64,000 nucleotides of DNA, taken from positions 109,270-173,269 of the forward strand of contig SVCQ01000001.1 in the NCBI GenBank assembly GCA_015058275.1, written 5' to 3'. The stretch is from Clostridiales bacterium. Lineage in GTDB: Bacteria; Bacillota; Clostridia; Peptostreptococcales; Anaerovoracaceae. Below the pieces are notes generated by a model. The model worked only from the letters and a program-made list of their open reading frames with translations, did no database searches and was not told where the DNA came from. Below are positions 9,226 through 21,989 of this stretch, piece by piece (position 1 is the first letter of the stretch; each line of letters starts with the position of its first letter). A program made the translations under genes and the position numbers.

Positions 9226-10878
9226 ATGCAAAAGATAAAGACCTTTGATCTTAATACGAAATCGATAAGCGAAGCCGCGATCTTTGTGCAGGACAGCCTG
9301 AGTGAGTACGGCCTTGAGCCTAAGGCGCTGATAAAGAGCACGCTGGCGGCTGAGGAAGCGATAGGCAGCCTTGTATCGCATGCCGCCGGGGACGGCAAGC
9401 TGAGAGTAAACGTGAGGAAGTTCCTCGGGAATATCACCGTTGAGCTCAGCGCGCCGGGAGACAACTATTCACTGAGCGAAGAGATGTCTGCCGCAAGGCT
9501 TGATATCGATGATGAGGTAGGACCGAATGTACAGGATACTATCAGGAACATCCTGCTTCGTTCGGTAAGAGGCGATTTAGATTACGCCCACAAAAATGGC
9601 TATAACCGCATCCGGATCACTATAGAGAAAAACGGTCGTCTGTTCCTGTATCTGACCTTGGCAGCCATGCTGGCCGGAGCCGTCATTGGGCTTCTCTTGT
9701 CATCTGTGGCGCCCGAATCTGTAAACAGCGCGATCGACGGATATATTCTTACGCCTGTAAAGACCATGTATCTCAATGCTCTCAAGACAGTAGTCGCACC
9801 CGTAGTCTTCCTGTCCATAATCACATGCATTTCGGGTTTTACAGACCTAAGTGAGCTTGGCAGGATAGGCGGCAGGATATTTGCTCTTTATATGTCCACA
9901 ACTGTGATAGCGGTCTGTGTCGGCATGGGCACATACTTTTTATTTAAACCCGGCAGTGCGGGTCTTGCGGCCGCAGCCGCCGGTATGGGCAGTGCTGCCG
10001 GCTCAGCCGATACCGAGATCTCGCTCATGAATACATTAATTAATATTGTCCCGTCAAATTTCGTTGCTCCCTTCCTTGAGAGCAATATGTCTCAGCTGAT
10101 ATTCCTCGCGATAATCTGCGGCATAGGAGTTGGCATGATCGGACAATACTCTCAGATACTAAGGCCGTTCTTTACGGCTCTGTATGAGCTCTTCATGAAG
10201 ATCACCATAATGATAATCCGTCTGATGCCGATCGCTGTTTTTTGCTCTACCGCTTCCATGCTGATCCAGCTTGGCATAAAGACCCTGGTATCAGTACTTG
10301 GGATGTTTGCCACCTTCCTGGTCGCTCTTCTGTTTATGATCGCAATATACTCTCTGATGATGCTTCTCATCGGAAGGCTTAGTCCTATACCGTTTCTGAA
10401 GAAATATTCTCCTGTCATGCTGCAGGTATTCTCGCTTGCATCGAGCAACGCGTCCATACCGGTTAACATGGAGGCCTGTGATAAGAAACTCGGTGTGAGC
10501 AGCAAGGTTTACAGCCTTTCGATACCTCTTGGCGCCACGATAAACATGGACGGTACCTGTGTCTTGCTTGCTGTCTTCGCGCTCTCTCTTGCCAAGATAT
10601 ACGGTGTAGCGCTGTCGCCTCATACCTTACTTATGACAGCGGTGACCATAATCATCCTTTCGGTGGGCGCTCCGGGGATCCCGGGAGCAGGTATCATCTG
10701 CCTCTCTGTACTGATAGTCCAGCTCGGCGTACCGGTTGACGCCATGGGGCTTGTCATGGGGATAGCCCCGCTTGTAGGAATGTTCCTGACCACGACCAAC
10801 TGCGCCGGAGATGTGGCAGTATCCACTATAGTCGCCAAAAATACCGGAGAGCTCGATCTGGAGAAGTACAACGCTTAA
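9226..10878 (+). CDS. Dicarboxylate/amino acid:cation symporter (SDF/DAACS family) with N-terminal histidine-kinase-ATPase-like domain
   Basis: C-terminal ~400 aa: SLASSNASIPVNMEACDKKLGVSSKVYSLSIPLGATINMDGTCVLLAVFALSLAKIYG, PGAGIICLSVLIVQLGVP, NCAGDVAVSTIVAK; N-terminal ~130 aa is soluble and resembles HATPase_c_2/RsbW-type domains. Confidence 0.88.
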   Translation: MQKIKTFDLNTKSISEAAIFVQDSLSEYGLEPKALIKSTLAAEEAIGSLVSHAAGDGKLRVNVRKFLGNITVELSAPGDNYSLSEEMSAARLDIDDEVGPNVQDTIRNILLRSVRGDLDYAHKNGYNRIRITIEKNGRLFLYLTLAAMLAGAVIGLLLSSVAPESVNSAIDGYILTPVKTMYLNALKTVVAPVVFLSIITCISGFTDLSELGRIGGRIFALYMSTTVIAVCVGMGTYFLFKPGSAGLAAAAAGMGSAAGSADTEISLMNTLINIVPSNFVAPFLESNMSQLIFLAIICGIGVGMIGQYSQILRPFFTALYELFMKITIMIIRLMPIAVFCSTASMLIQLGIKTLVSVLGMFATFLVALLFMIAIYSLMMLLIGRLSPIPFLKKYSPVMLQVFSLASSNASIPVNMEACDKKLGVSSKVYSLSIPLGATINMDGTCVLLAVFALSLAKIYGVALSPHTLLMTAVTIIILSVGAPGIPGAGIICLSVLIVQLGVPVDAMGLVMGIAPLVGMFLTTTNCAGDVAVSTIVAKNTGELDLEKYNA

Positions 10879-10884
10879 GGCTCT

Positions 10885-10999
10885 GCTTTTAATTGCTCAC
10901 CCGCTCGAGAAGGCAGATGCTTTCCACATGCCCGGAAACGTCATTATGAATGCCAACGGTATGCGGAAAAATATCAGCGATTACGCTTGCCTGACCGGC
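10885..10999 (-). pseudogene. Possible C-terminal relic of a RumA/RlmD-like SAM-dependent methyltransferase
   Basis: Minus-strand reading GQASVIADIFPHTVGIHNDVSGHVESICLLERVSN*; HVESxCLL before a stop is typical of RumA-type C-termini; no start codon or catalytic domain. Confidence 0.5.
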
Positions 11000-11226
11000 T
11001 ATTCTATGCCCTTATTTTTGAGATACTCGAGTATGTCACCGACAGTTTTCATTTGCATTATTTCTTCATCCGCTATTTCTATGTCAAAAATATCCTCAAA
11101 GTCGCCGACCATGGACACGACATCAAGAGATGTGAGCATCAGGTCTTGTGTTAGGGATACGTCTTCTGTAATACTCTCCGCCTCAGTATACTTGCTTAAG
11201 ATTTCTTTCACCTTGTCAAACATCAT
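10999..11226 (-). CDS. Acyl/peptidyl carrier protein
   Basis: 75 aa, four-helix ACP pattern with LMLTSLDVVSMV phosphopantetheine Ser site. Confidence 0.85.
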   Translation of the reverse strand: MMFDKVKEILSKYTEAESITEDVSLTQDLMLTSLDVVSMVGDFEDIFDIEIADEEIMQMKTVGDILEYLKNKGIE

Positions 11227-12473
11227 TACTCCTCCATTACTTTATCTGCTATTTCTTTTACCTTCTGTTTGTCATCACGTATCCCTTCGATCAGGATCGC
11301 AGCAGATTCCTTCACCAGCCGCTCTGCCTTCCGGTCCGGATATTTCACGTTGTATTCGAGCTGCAGTATGATTCGGTCATCTCCACTGTCAATGATCTTC
11401 AACAGCATGACCGGCCCCATAACAGGCTGCTGATACTGCTCAATCCTCGCCTCAATATCCCCATCAAACGACGCCGTCTGATAACTGATCCACAGGTCAT
11501 ATGGTTCTTTGCCATTTGCATAATAACTCATACCTGCCTTCTGGTGTCTGTAACTGGACAGCCTGGAAAGGCTCACGGCGTTTATGCCGGCTTCAAAGCT
11601 TTGCTCCGCTTTTATGCAGATCCTGTTCGCCACTCCCAGTGCAAATGCACCGACCGTATTCTTTTCTCTGATGCCCGCACGATTCATCGCAGTGATTCCC
11701 ACATAAAAATCCTCTCTCCCCAACATTCTGCTCATCCAGATACAGACCGCTGTTGAAAAAAGATTGGCTTCCGCAACTTTGTGCGTCAATGCATAATCCC
11801 TGACGAATGCGACCTCGTTCTCCGACAGCTCATACGCTCTCATGTGTTTCTCGAGGGAAACAACAGGCTCCGTTGACAGATGCGTACGCACAGGCAGGGT
11901 CTTTTCCTGCTCCGCAAAGAATGCAAGGTCTTTTTTGAAACGGGATGACTGCTTGTATTGTATCGCATTCTCGACGAAATCTCTGAACGGATAGGTCTTA
12001 ACGTCCTCTCCATTCAGGATCTTAATGAACTGACTGCATATCAGGAATAATGTCCATGCATCCGATATGATGTGATGAACTCTTATAAGCGCTCCATAAG
12101 AGTCCGGCAGCATAACGATCTGCATATCAAACAACTCATTGTCAGGTCCGAAATCGAGCGGCACAGCGGCCCACTCTTCCCTTCCGAATTTGTTCAATTC
12201 CTCTATGCTGCCAAATTCCTTCACTTTGAAATTGCGCTCTTCAAAAGGAGCGACGAATTGCACCGGTTCTCCGTTTTCATCGGTGGTCACTCTGACCCGG
12301 ATGCCTTCATTGATCCGTATGACTTCGTTTGCGGCATACTGCAGTTTTTCAATGCTTTGTGAACCTTTAAAAACAGCGCTCCCACTCAGGGTCAGCGCCA
12401 TGCCAAACCCCCTGATCTGTTCGTCATACATATATCTTTGTTCATCGGTCAGTGGATATGATTCTATCTTCAT
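11226..12473 (-). CDS. Stand-alone NRPS condensation-domain protein
   Basis: IRVHHIISDAWTLFLI matches the HHxxxDxW-type condensation active site; 415 aa single domain. Confidence 0.85.
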   Translation of the reverse strand: MKIESYPLTDEQRYMYDEQIRGFGMALTLSGSAVFKGSQSIEKLQYAANEVIRINEGIRVRVTTDENGEPVQFVAPFEERNFKVKEFGSIEELNKFGREEWAAVPLDFGPDNELFDMQIVMLPDSYGALIRVHHIISDAWTLFLICSQFIKILNGEDVKTYPFRDFVENAIQYKQSSRFKKDLAFFAEQEKTLPVRTHLSTEPVVSLEKHMRAYELSENEVAFVRDYALTHKVAEANLFSTAVCIWMSRMLGREDFYVGITAMNRAGIREKNTVGAFALGVANRICIKAEQSFEAGINAVSLSRLSSYRHQKAGMSYYANGKEPYDLWISYQTASFDGDIEARIEQYQQPVMGPVMLLKIIDSGDDRIILQLEYNVKYPDRKAERLVKESAAILIEGIRDDKQKVKEIADKVMEE

Positions 12474-12498
12474 TACATCTCCTCCTGTGCAATCAAGC

Positions 12499-14136
12499 TT
12501 ATCCCTGTTTCAGAAGATAACGTTTTATCTTCATTGTTGTCGTTTTTTCAAACGGTATATCGCGGATCTTCACTCCGCTTATGTTCTTTTGCATCGGCAT
12601 TGTGCGATTGAATATACCGATATCTTCTTCAAGCCGGCTGCGCGCATCTGAGAAATGCTCCTCGTCCAGATAGAACTCCGCGGTTATGCTTCCCTTCTCC
12701 TCGTAACAAACTACATCAACTACATATTCCAATCTCCCAAGCTTCATCTCCAGTTCTTCCGGCATCACATTTTCCCCGTTCGCCAGAATAATGAGATTCT
12801 TTTTGCGCCCGGTTATAAAAAGAAATCCATCCTCATCTATCCTGCCGTAGTCACCGGTCCTGAACCATTCACCGTCAAAGGCCGCCTCTGTCGCTTCAGG
12901 ATCTTTGTAATAACCAAGCATCACATTGCTGCCTGCCACCATGATCTCTCCGACCCCGTTTTCGTCAGGATCATCTATCTTTATTCTGTTGCACGGAAGC
13001 GGCAAACCGACGCTTCCGAATTTATAATGATGATTACGGTTTACCGAAACAATCGGAGAGCATTCCGTGATCCCATAGCCGTTCAGTACTTGTATGCCAA
13101 GATCATACAGGCCCTTTTCTGTTTCGGGATCAAGCGCGGCGCCCCCGCATATTATGAGCGCAAGCCTGCCCCCGAAATTCTCATGCACTTCCCGGAAAAG
13201 ACTGCGTCTTCTGTCAATACCGAACTTCATCAGAAACCTGCTGAGCCTTATCCCTCTCTTCAGCCTTCTGTCACTGCCGCTCCTTTTCGCCGTATCCCAT
13301 ACGCCTTTATACAGCATATCTACCATCATCGGCACCGCCGCCACATTTTGTGGACAATTCCGTTGAAAATCCCTTAGAATGTGCTTCAGATTCCCGCTTA
13401 TATGCAGATCTTTTATGTAGATAAAGGCTGCCAGCATCTGCGATGACCATGCAAATGTATGGTGTAGCGGAAGCAGGAGTTGTGCATTTTCAGCTTCTGC
13501 GTTCCTGCAGGCGCCCACAGTGTCGCTTGTGAGATTGCCGTGTGAAAGCATCACTCCTTTCATTCTGCCGGAAGTGCCGGATGTATAAACAATGCTCGCA
13601 AGAGTATCTCTGCCTATGGTCTCTCCCACATCCTCAAACTGTGTATTTCCCTCATCAAGCAATCGCGCTCCGTCTGCCACGTATGCATCAAATTCCGAAA
13701 GGGGCATATACATTATATCTATGTATGGTTTCCCGAGATCCTGAAGAAATTCCATCGTTCTCCTGCACTTTTCGGAATACAGAATTGCTCTGCAGTCGCT
13801 GTGAAGTACGAGTTCGGCCAGATCTTCATTTGGCAGTCCTCTGTCAATAGGAACAGCTGTGTTGCCGCTGTTTGTAACTGCCAGAAAACTCAGCACCCAT
13901 TCCGTTGAGTTCTCTCCGATTATTGCTATGTGATCAGAATGCAGACCCAGTGAAAGCAGATATGTCCCCAATCTTTCAACAATTCGGCTGCAGTCACCGA
14001 ACGTAATGGGCTCATCATTGTGCCTGCCTCTGTAAAAAGCCGTTACGAACTCGCCTTTTTCTCTGCCGTTATCTACAAGCTCCCTCAGTGTACACACATC
14101 GGGTATTTCATATAATGGATAAGGTTTGTTATTCAT
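12499..14136 (-). CDS. AMP-dependent ligase (acyl-CoA/acyl-ACP synthetase or adenylation enzyme)
   Basis: VYTSGTSGRMKGVMLSHGNL, GYGITECSPIVSVN, FRTGDYGRIDEDGFLFITGRKKNLIILANGENVMPEELE; ORF track start 14145, alternative start MNNKPYPLYE at 14136 overlaps the rlmD stop region. Confidence 0.88.
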   Translation of the reverse strand: MNNKPYPLYEIPDVCTLRELVDNGREKGEFVTAFYRGRHNDEPITFGDCSRIVERLGTYLLSLGLHSDHIAIIGENSTEWVLSFLAVTNSGNTAVPIDRGLPNEDLAELVLHSDCRAILYSEKCRRTMEFLQDLGKPYIDIMYMPLSEFDAYVADGARLLDEGNTQFEDVGETIGRDTLASIVYTSGTSGRMKGVMLSHGNLTSDTVGACRNAEAENAQLLLPLHHTFAWSSQMLAAFIYIKDLHISGNLKHILRDFQRNCPQNVAAVPMMVDMLYKGVWDTAKRSGSDRRLKRGIRLSRFLMKFGIDRRRSLFREVHENFGGRLALIICGGAALDPETEKGLYDLGIQVLNGYGITECSPIVSVNRNHHYKFGSVGLPLPCNRIKIDDPDENGVGEIMVAGSNVMLGYYKDPEATEAAFDGEWFRTGDYGRIDEDGFLFITGRKKNLIILANGENVMPEELEMKLGRLEYVVDVVCYEEKGSITAEFYLDEEHFSDARSRLEEDIGIFNRTMPMQKNISGVKIRDIPFEKTTTMKIKRYLLKQG

Positions 14137-15337
14137 TGTTTTCATTCGTCATCAATACTACCGTCTCAACATGCTTGGTCATCGGGAAATTGTCGTATGA
14201 TCTGATCTGTCTGATCTCGTATCCGCCTGCGCGGAAGCTGTCAAGATTGATGCAGAGAGTCTTAGGGTTGCAGGAGACATATACGATCTCGTCTATGCCG
14301 TATCTGCACAGCATGGCGACCGCCTTGTCGTGTATGCCAACGCGCGGCGGATCGACTACTATAACGTCCGGCTTCTCCGGTATCTCATCGAGCTTCTCCT
14401 TAACGTCACCGCAGATATAGTGGCAGTTCGTTATCCCGTTCAGTTCGGTATTGGCTCTGGCGGCGGTGATCGAATCCTCAACTATATCGATGCCGTAGAC
14501 AGCCTTAGCCTTTGACGCCATCAGCTGGGATATCGTACCCGTACCGCAATATAGGTCATACACCGTTTTACCACTCACGTCAGGCACCACCTCAAGCACA
14601 TCCTTGTACAGCCTCTCGACCGCATCGATATTGGTCTGAAAGAATGCGAACGCATTGACCTTGAACTTCAGCCCGAGTATCTCCTCGTTGTAATAGTCCC
14701 TTCCATATAGGGTCTTATGTGATTCGTCAATGACAGCATCGGCCACGCGGTCATTGAAGGTGCGCATTATACCTACGATCTCCATCTGAGTGTCTAGTCC
14801 CAGCATCGCATCCCTGAAGCCCTCTTCATCAAATGTACCGGAGAGCTCTCCGTCACTGGCTGTAACTATATTGATCAGGATCTCATTTGTCCTGACGCCG
14901 CATCTTACGACCAAATTGCGCAGTATCCCCTCGTGAGTCTTGCGGTGATACGGCCTGTAGCCCTTATCTCTGCAAAAATCCAGAGCAGCCCTCAGGACCT
15001 TGTTGAAGTCAGGAGGTACCAGCTGGCATTCATCTGTAGTCATGATGGACATCCAGCGCCCTCTGTAATGCATGCCAAGCTCGAGCTCGCCGCCCTTCTC
15101 GAGATCACCGAAGGTATACTCCATTTTGTTCCTGTATCTGCCTGTACAGATCGCAGGCTCCATCCCGAGATATATAGACTCGTCTATATCATGAGCATCG
15201 AGCAGCTTCCTGACAGACTTGTCCTTGGAGGCAAGCTGTTTGTCATAGCTGACTCCCTGATAAATACAGCCGCCGCAGTGCTCGGCATGCGGGCATATCT
15301 GATCTGTGTATTTTGTTATTGTCTTCTCTATATCCAT
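14129..15337 (-). CDS. rlmD: 23S rRNA (uracil-5-)-methyltransferase, RlmD/RumA family
   Basis: CPHAEHCGGCIYQG, VYDLYCGTGTISQLMA, VIVVDPPRVGI, IVYVSCNPKTL, HVETVVLM; start set at MDIEK (15337). Confidence 0.88.
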   Translation of the reverse strand: MDIEKTITKYTDQICPHAEHCGGCIYQGVSYDKQLASKDKSVRKLLDAHDIDESIYLGMEPAICTGRYRNKMEYTFGDLEKGGELELGMHYRGRWMSIMTTDECQLVPPDFNKVLRAALDFCRDKGYRPYHRKTHEGILRNLVVRCGVRTNEILINIVTASDGELSGTFDEEGFRDAMLGLDTQMEIVGIMRTFNDRVADAVIDESHKTLYGRDYYNEEILGLKFKVNAFAFFQTNIDAVERLYKDVLEVVPDVSGKTVYDLYCGTGTISQLMASKAKAVYGIDIVEDSITAARANTELNGITNCHYICGDVKEKLDEIPEKPDVIVVDPPRVGIHDKAVAMLCRYGIDEIVYVSCNPKTLCINLDSFRAGGYEIRQIRSYDNFPMTKHVETVVLMTNENNE

Positions 15338-15338
15338 C

Positions 15339-17614
<2,276 letters not shown>

Positions 17615-17621
17615 AATCCTT

Positions 17622-18680
17622 TTATAACTCCAGGCGGAGCTGTTCACTCTCCGCATCTGCATCGCTTGCGTCTGCCTGAGGCTCCTGATAGAAGCCGAGC
17701 AGGCCGAGATGTTCGTAGGCGGCCCTTGAAGCCATCCTGCCCTTTTGCGTCCTGTAGAGCATGCCCGCCTGTATGAGATATGGCTCGTTGGCATCCTCTA
17801 TAGTCACTCTCTCCTCGCCTATTGCCGAGGCTATGGTCTCGATACCGACAGGACCACCGTTGAAGCCCTTGATGATGGTCTCAAGAATATCTCTGTCGAG
17901 CTTCTCAAGTCCGATCTCGTCCACTCCCAGAGCATCGAGAGCCTTCATGGTGATCTCTTTGTCGATCCTGCCGTCAGCTATCACTGACGAGAAGTCCCTT
18001 ACTCTCTTGAGAAGTCTGTTGCCGATGCGAGGCGTGCCTCTTGATCTCCTGGATATCTCTGTAAGTGACTCATCATCTATAGGAGTACCCAGCACATTGG
18101 CGGTGCGCCTGAGTATCTCTCTGATCTCGTCAGGAGTATAGAATTCGAACTTCTCTACGATGCCGAACCTGTCTCTGAGAGGTCCCGACAAAGAGCCCGC
18201 GCGCGTCGTAGCACCCACAAGGGTGAACCTGGCTATATCTATCCTGAGAGATCTCGCGGCAGGTCCCTTGCCTATGATTATATCCAGGGCGTAATCCTCC
18301 ATAGCGGAGTACAGGACCTCCTCCACCGAACGGTTGAGCCTGTGTATCTCGTCTATAAAGAGTACGTCATTGTCGTTGAGATTTGTAAGTATCGCCGCAA
18401 GGTCTCCTGCTCTTCCTATGGCAGGGCCGGAGGTGATCTTGATATCCACCCCGAGCTCGTTGGCGATTATACCTGCGAGCGTGGTCTTACCAAGGCCCGG
18501 AGGCCCGTAGAAGAGCACGTGATCGAGAGGCTCCCCTCTCATCTTGGCAGCTTCGATATATATCGACAGATTGTCCTTTGTGGCCGACTGGCCGCAATAT
18601 TCACTGAGATATTGCGGTCTCAGTGTCATTTCGCCGGCGAGTTCCGACGGTACCGCTTTTGTCTGTGTAACTCTATCCAT
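17622..18680 (-). CDS. ruvB: Holliday junction DNA helicase RuvB
   Basis: [51 protein letters not shown]. Confidence 0.97.
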   Translation of the reverse strand: MDRVTQTKAVPSELAGEMTLRPQYLSEYCGQSATKDNLSIYIEAAKMRGEPLDHVLFYGPPGLGKTTLAGIIANELGVDIKITSGPAIGRAGDLAAILTNLNDNDVLFIDEIHRLNRSVEEVLYSAMEDYALDIIIGKGPAARSLRIDIARFTLVGATTRAGSLSGPLRDRFGIVEKFEFYTPDEIREILRRTANVLGTPIDDESLTEISRRSRGTPRIGNRLLKRVRDFSSVIADGRIDKEITMKALDALGVDEIGLEKLDRDILETIIKGFNGGPVGIETIASAIGEERVTIEDANEPYLIQAGMLYRTQKGRMASRAAYEHLGLLGFYQEPQADASDADAESEQLRLEL

Positions 18681-18696
18681 TATTATTTCAAATCCT

Positions 18697-19302
18697 CTAA
18701 AGCAGGAACTTAAGTGATTTCCTTACATACTCCTCGGCAGTCAGGTCATCATCTGTGACCGATGCGACTGCAGTCTCGGCTTCCTTTTTGCTGTATCCGA
18801 GAGTGGTAAGCGCTATAACAGCCTCACCTCTCTCTCCGCTTCCTGCAGCGGCAGCAGGCGCAAATCCTTCGGTAAGATCTACTCCCTCGATCGGCAGCGC
18901 GCTCACCTTGTCCTTGAGCTCGAGTATGACTCTCTCCGCGGTCTTCTTGCCTATGCCCTGAGCCATAGCTATGGATGAAGCATCGCCTCCGGATATGACT
19001 CCCTTGATCTGATTTGGGGTACCGAGGCTCATGATGGCAAGACCGGCCTTAGGGCCGACGCCCTTGACAGTTATGAGCTGTTCAAAGAGCGCGAGTGACT
19101 CGGTGTCGGCAAATCCGTACAGAGCCATTCCGTCCTCCTTGACCTGCATGTATGTGTATACGCTTACCTCGTCACCCTCCCTGGCAGTCAGCAGGCTGCT
19201 GGTGTCCGAGATGTTGACACGGAAGCCTATGCCGCTCTCGGTGAGAATGACTATGGCTCCCGATTCGTAATATAGATATTCGCCTTTAAGGTATCTGATC
19301 AT
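18697..19302 (-). CDS. ruvA: Holliday junction DNA helicase RuvA
   Basis: [47 protein letters not shown]. Confidence 0.96.
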   Translation of the reverse strand: MIRYLKGEYLYYESGAIVILTESGIGFRVNISDTSSLLTAREGDEVSVYTYMQVKEDGMALYGFADTESLALFEQLITVKGVGPKAGLAIMSLGTPNQIKGVISGGDASSIAMAQGIGKKTAERVILELKDKVSALPIEGVDLTEGFAPAAAAGSGERGEAVIALTTLGYSKKEAETAVASVTDDDLTAEEYVRKSLKFLL

Positions 19303-19312
19303 TTATCCTCCT

Positions 19313-19394
19313 ATGCGAGATCCTTCGATGCGAGATCCTTCGATGTGAGATCCTTCGCTTCGCTCAGGATGACAGTACAATTTCAGGATGACAG
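19313..19394. repeat. 15-bp tandem repeat (ATGYGAGATCCTTCG x3) followed by GCTCAGGATGACAG hairpin-type repeat, between ruvA and ruvC
   Basis: Direct reading: ATGCGAGATCCTTCG ATGCGAGATCCTTCG ATGTGAGATCCTTCG CTTCGCTCAGGATGACAG..TTTCAGGATGACAG. Confidence 0.85.
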
Positions 19395-19396
19395 AA

Positions 19397-19885
19397 TCAT
19401 CTGCGTGGCATGCGGCCGCCTGCGTGATGCGCGTGGCAGATAGCAGCCGCAAGCGCGTCGGCCGTGTCGTCAGGCTTAGGGACTTCTCTGAGGCCCAGTA
19501 TCATCTTTACCATGGCCTGCACCTGTTTTTTGTCGGCCCTGCCGTAACCGGTAAGTGACGATTTGATCTGTAGCGGCGTGTACTCGGATATCTTTATACC
19601 CGCCTTTGCACACGCGAGTAGCGCCGTGCCCCTGGCCTCGCCGACCATTATAGCGGTAGTCGCATTCGTATTGTAGAAGAGCTCCTCTACGGAAGCCTCC
19701 TCCGGTCCGTACTCCTCTATGATACGGCTCAGCTCGTCATAGAGTATCATGAGGCGCTCCTCGTTTGGAGTATGGGCCTCCGTGGTGATAGAGCCGTATT
19801 CGACCGGTGTGAACTTACTTCCCTTGTAGTCAACGATCCCGTATCCCATAATGGCGTAGCCCGGGTCGATGCCTATTATCCTCAT
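19397..19885 (-). CDS. ruvC: Crossover junction endodeoxyribonuclease RuvC
   Basis: [57 protein letters not shown]; start overlaps the recN stop (ATGA). Confidence 0.95.
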   Translation of the reverse strand: MRIIGIDPGYAIMGYGIVDYKGSKFTPVEYGSITTEAHTPNEERLMILYDELSRIIEEYGPEEASVEELFYNTNATTAIMVGEARGTALLACAKAGIKISEYTPLQIKSSLTGYGRADKKQVQAMVKMILGLREVPKPDDTADALAAAICHAHHAGGRMPRR

Positions 19886-21525
19886 ACGGCATCCCTCCTG
19901 CATTCATCTATGAGATCGCGAGCGGCCTGAAGGGCGTTCTCACTGTCGGATGATCCGCTGAAGAGCGTAGCTATCATACGTACCTTGCCCTCCGTATCGA
20001 GATGTCCGATATCCGTATATGATTTGTCGGATTCTATCGACTTGCTGATAAGATAGTTATCGTCACCATAGGCCGCTATCTGCGGCAGATGTGTTACGGA
20101 TATTATCTGTCTGTGCTTTGCTATCTCGGAGAGCTTCCTGCCGACCACCAGTGCGGTATGACCGCTTATACCCGTATCGATCTCGTCGAATATCATGGTC
20201 TCCACGCTGTCAGACTCGCCTATTATATGCTTGAACGCGAGCATTATCCTGGATATCTCTCCTCCGGACGCTATTCGTGTAAGCGGCATCAGCGGCTCTC
20301 CCGGATTTGTCGATATAAGGAATTCCACTCTGTCGTATCCGTACGGACCTATATCATCAAGCTTTTGTATATCTATTTTGAATTCGGAATTTGCGAATTT
20401 CAGATCTCCGAGTTCCTTTATCATCGCGGACTCAAGCCTGGATGCTATTATATGCCTGATCTCGCTCACATGAGCCGCCTGATCCTCAAGCTCTCTTCTC
20501 TTCCTGTGCGCAGCCTCCGCAAGTCTTGACTTCTCATGGTCGAAGTTCTCTATCATGCTGAGTTTGGATGCAAGCTCCGCCTGATAAGCGATTATGCCGT
20601 CCACATCCTTTTTGTATTTGCGTTTGGCGTCTTCTATAACAGCGAGACGCTCTGATACCTCGTCCATATCGGCTTCCGAAAAGCTGAGTGAATCAAGGAC
20701 TTCTCTGAGGCCGGATGCCACATCATCGAGTGCATAGTACGCATCGGATGCCTGAGTCGAAAGCTCAGCTATCCTGTCGCTGTAGCTGCTCACTTCACTG
20801 AGTTCGGATGTGACATTGCCGAGAGTTCCGAGCAGCGATGACGCGCCGTCGTAATCAGATCCGTATAACGAATCGTACGAAGACCTTACAGACTGATATA
20901 TCCTGGCGCTGTTCTTCATCATAATGAGGCGTTCTCTCAGCTCCTCATCCTCTCCGGAGTGAAGTCCAAGTCCGTCAATATAGCTGAACTCATATCTGTA
21001 GTAATCCTGCTGCTGTGTCGCGCTGGCCTCTGCCCTGAGCAGATCATCATACTCCTTTTGTGCCGATCTGTACTCGCTGTACATGATCTGCAGCTTGTCG
21101 AGTTCAGTCGCGATCGCCTCAGAATGGAATCGGTCTGTTATATGGATGTGATTGTCCGGATCGAGTATCTGCTGATTGTCATATTGTCCGTGGATATCCA
21201 CCCAGTCCTTGCAGAACTCCCTGATCTGGCCGAGAGTGACCATCTCTCCGTTCAGCTTGGATATGGACTTGCCGCCGGCAAGTATCTCACGTGAGATGAT
21301 GACATCCTCTCCGTCCCTTGTACCGGCTATCTGTATGAAGGCCCTGTCGGCTCCGGTCCTGACCATGGATGTGTCGGCCCTGTCTCCCAGCACTATGCTG
21401 ACTGCAGTTACCAGGACGGACTTGCCTGCTCCTGTCTCACCTGTGATCACGTTAAAACCGCTGCCAAGATCGAATGACAGATGTTCTATAGTCGCAAAAT
21501 TGTCTATTACTATACGGTCGATCAT
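19882..21525 (-). CDS. recN: DNA repair protein RecN
   Basis: [67 protein letters not shown]. Confidence 0.96.
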   Translation of the reverse strand: MIDRIVIDNFATIEHLSFDLGSGFNVITGETGAGKSVLVTAVSIVLGDRADTSMVRTGADRAFIQIAGTRDGEDVIISREILAGGKSISKLNGEMVTLGQIREFCKDWVDIHGQYDNQQILDPDNHIHITDRFHSEAIATELDKLQIMYSEYRSAQKEYDDLLRAEASATQQQDYYRYEFSYIDGLGLHSGEDEELRERLIMMKNSARIYQSVRSSYDSLYGSDYDGASSLLGTLGNVTSELSEVSSYSDRIAELSTQASDAYYALDDVASGLREVLDSLSFSEADMDEVSERLAVIEDAKRKYKKDVDGIIAYQAELASKLSMIENFDHEKSRLAEAAHRKRRELEDQAAHVSEIRHIIASRLESAMIKELGDLKFANSEFKIDIQKLDDIGPYGYDRVEFLISTNPGEPLMPLTRIASGGEISRIMLAFKHIIGESDSVETMIFDEIDTGISGHTALVVGRKLSEIAKHRQIISVTHLPQIAAYGDDNYLISKSIESDKSYTDIGHLDTEGKVRMIATLFSGSSDSENALQAARDLIDECRRDAV

Positions 21526-21530
21526 GGTGA

Positions 21531-21989
21531 TTACTCGTCGGAATTGAGTATCCTGTCAAACTGCTCTGTGATATACGGTACGTTCTCCTCTTTGTCCACT
21601 ACAACAAGAAGAGTATTGTCGCCGGAGATGGATCCGGCTATATGCTCAAGGCTCAGGCAGTCTATAGCCTCACACGCGGCTCCGGAGCATCCCGAGAGAG
21701 TCTTGACTACTATAAGGTTTTGGGCTACGGCATATGACAGAGTCGTCTCTCTGAAGATCTTGATGAATCTGTCGGAGATAGGCCTGTTGTCGTAATTGCC
21801 GGAGATGTATTTGTATCTGCCGTCTTTGGTCTGACCTTTGATGAGCTGGAGCTCACGTATATCTCTCGATACAGTAGCCTGCGTCACAGTATAGCCGGCA
21901 TCCCTCAGAAGTGTGAGCAGCTGGTCCTGAGTCTCGACTTCATTGGTCTTGATTATTTCGAGTATTTTGTTTTGTCTGGATAGTCTCAT
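21531..21989 (-). CDS. argR: Arginine repressor
   Basis: QDQLLTLLRDAGYTVTQATVSRDIRELQLIK; C-terminal GSISGDNTLLVVV. Confidence 0.94.
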   Translation of the reverse strand: MRLSRQNKILEIIKTNEVETQDQLLTLLRDAGYTVTQATVSRDIRELQLIKGQTKDGRYKYISGNYDNRPISDRFIKIFRETTLSYAVAQNLIVVKTLSGCSGAACEAIDCLSLEHIAGSISGDNTLLVVVDKEENVPYITEQFDRILNSDE

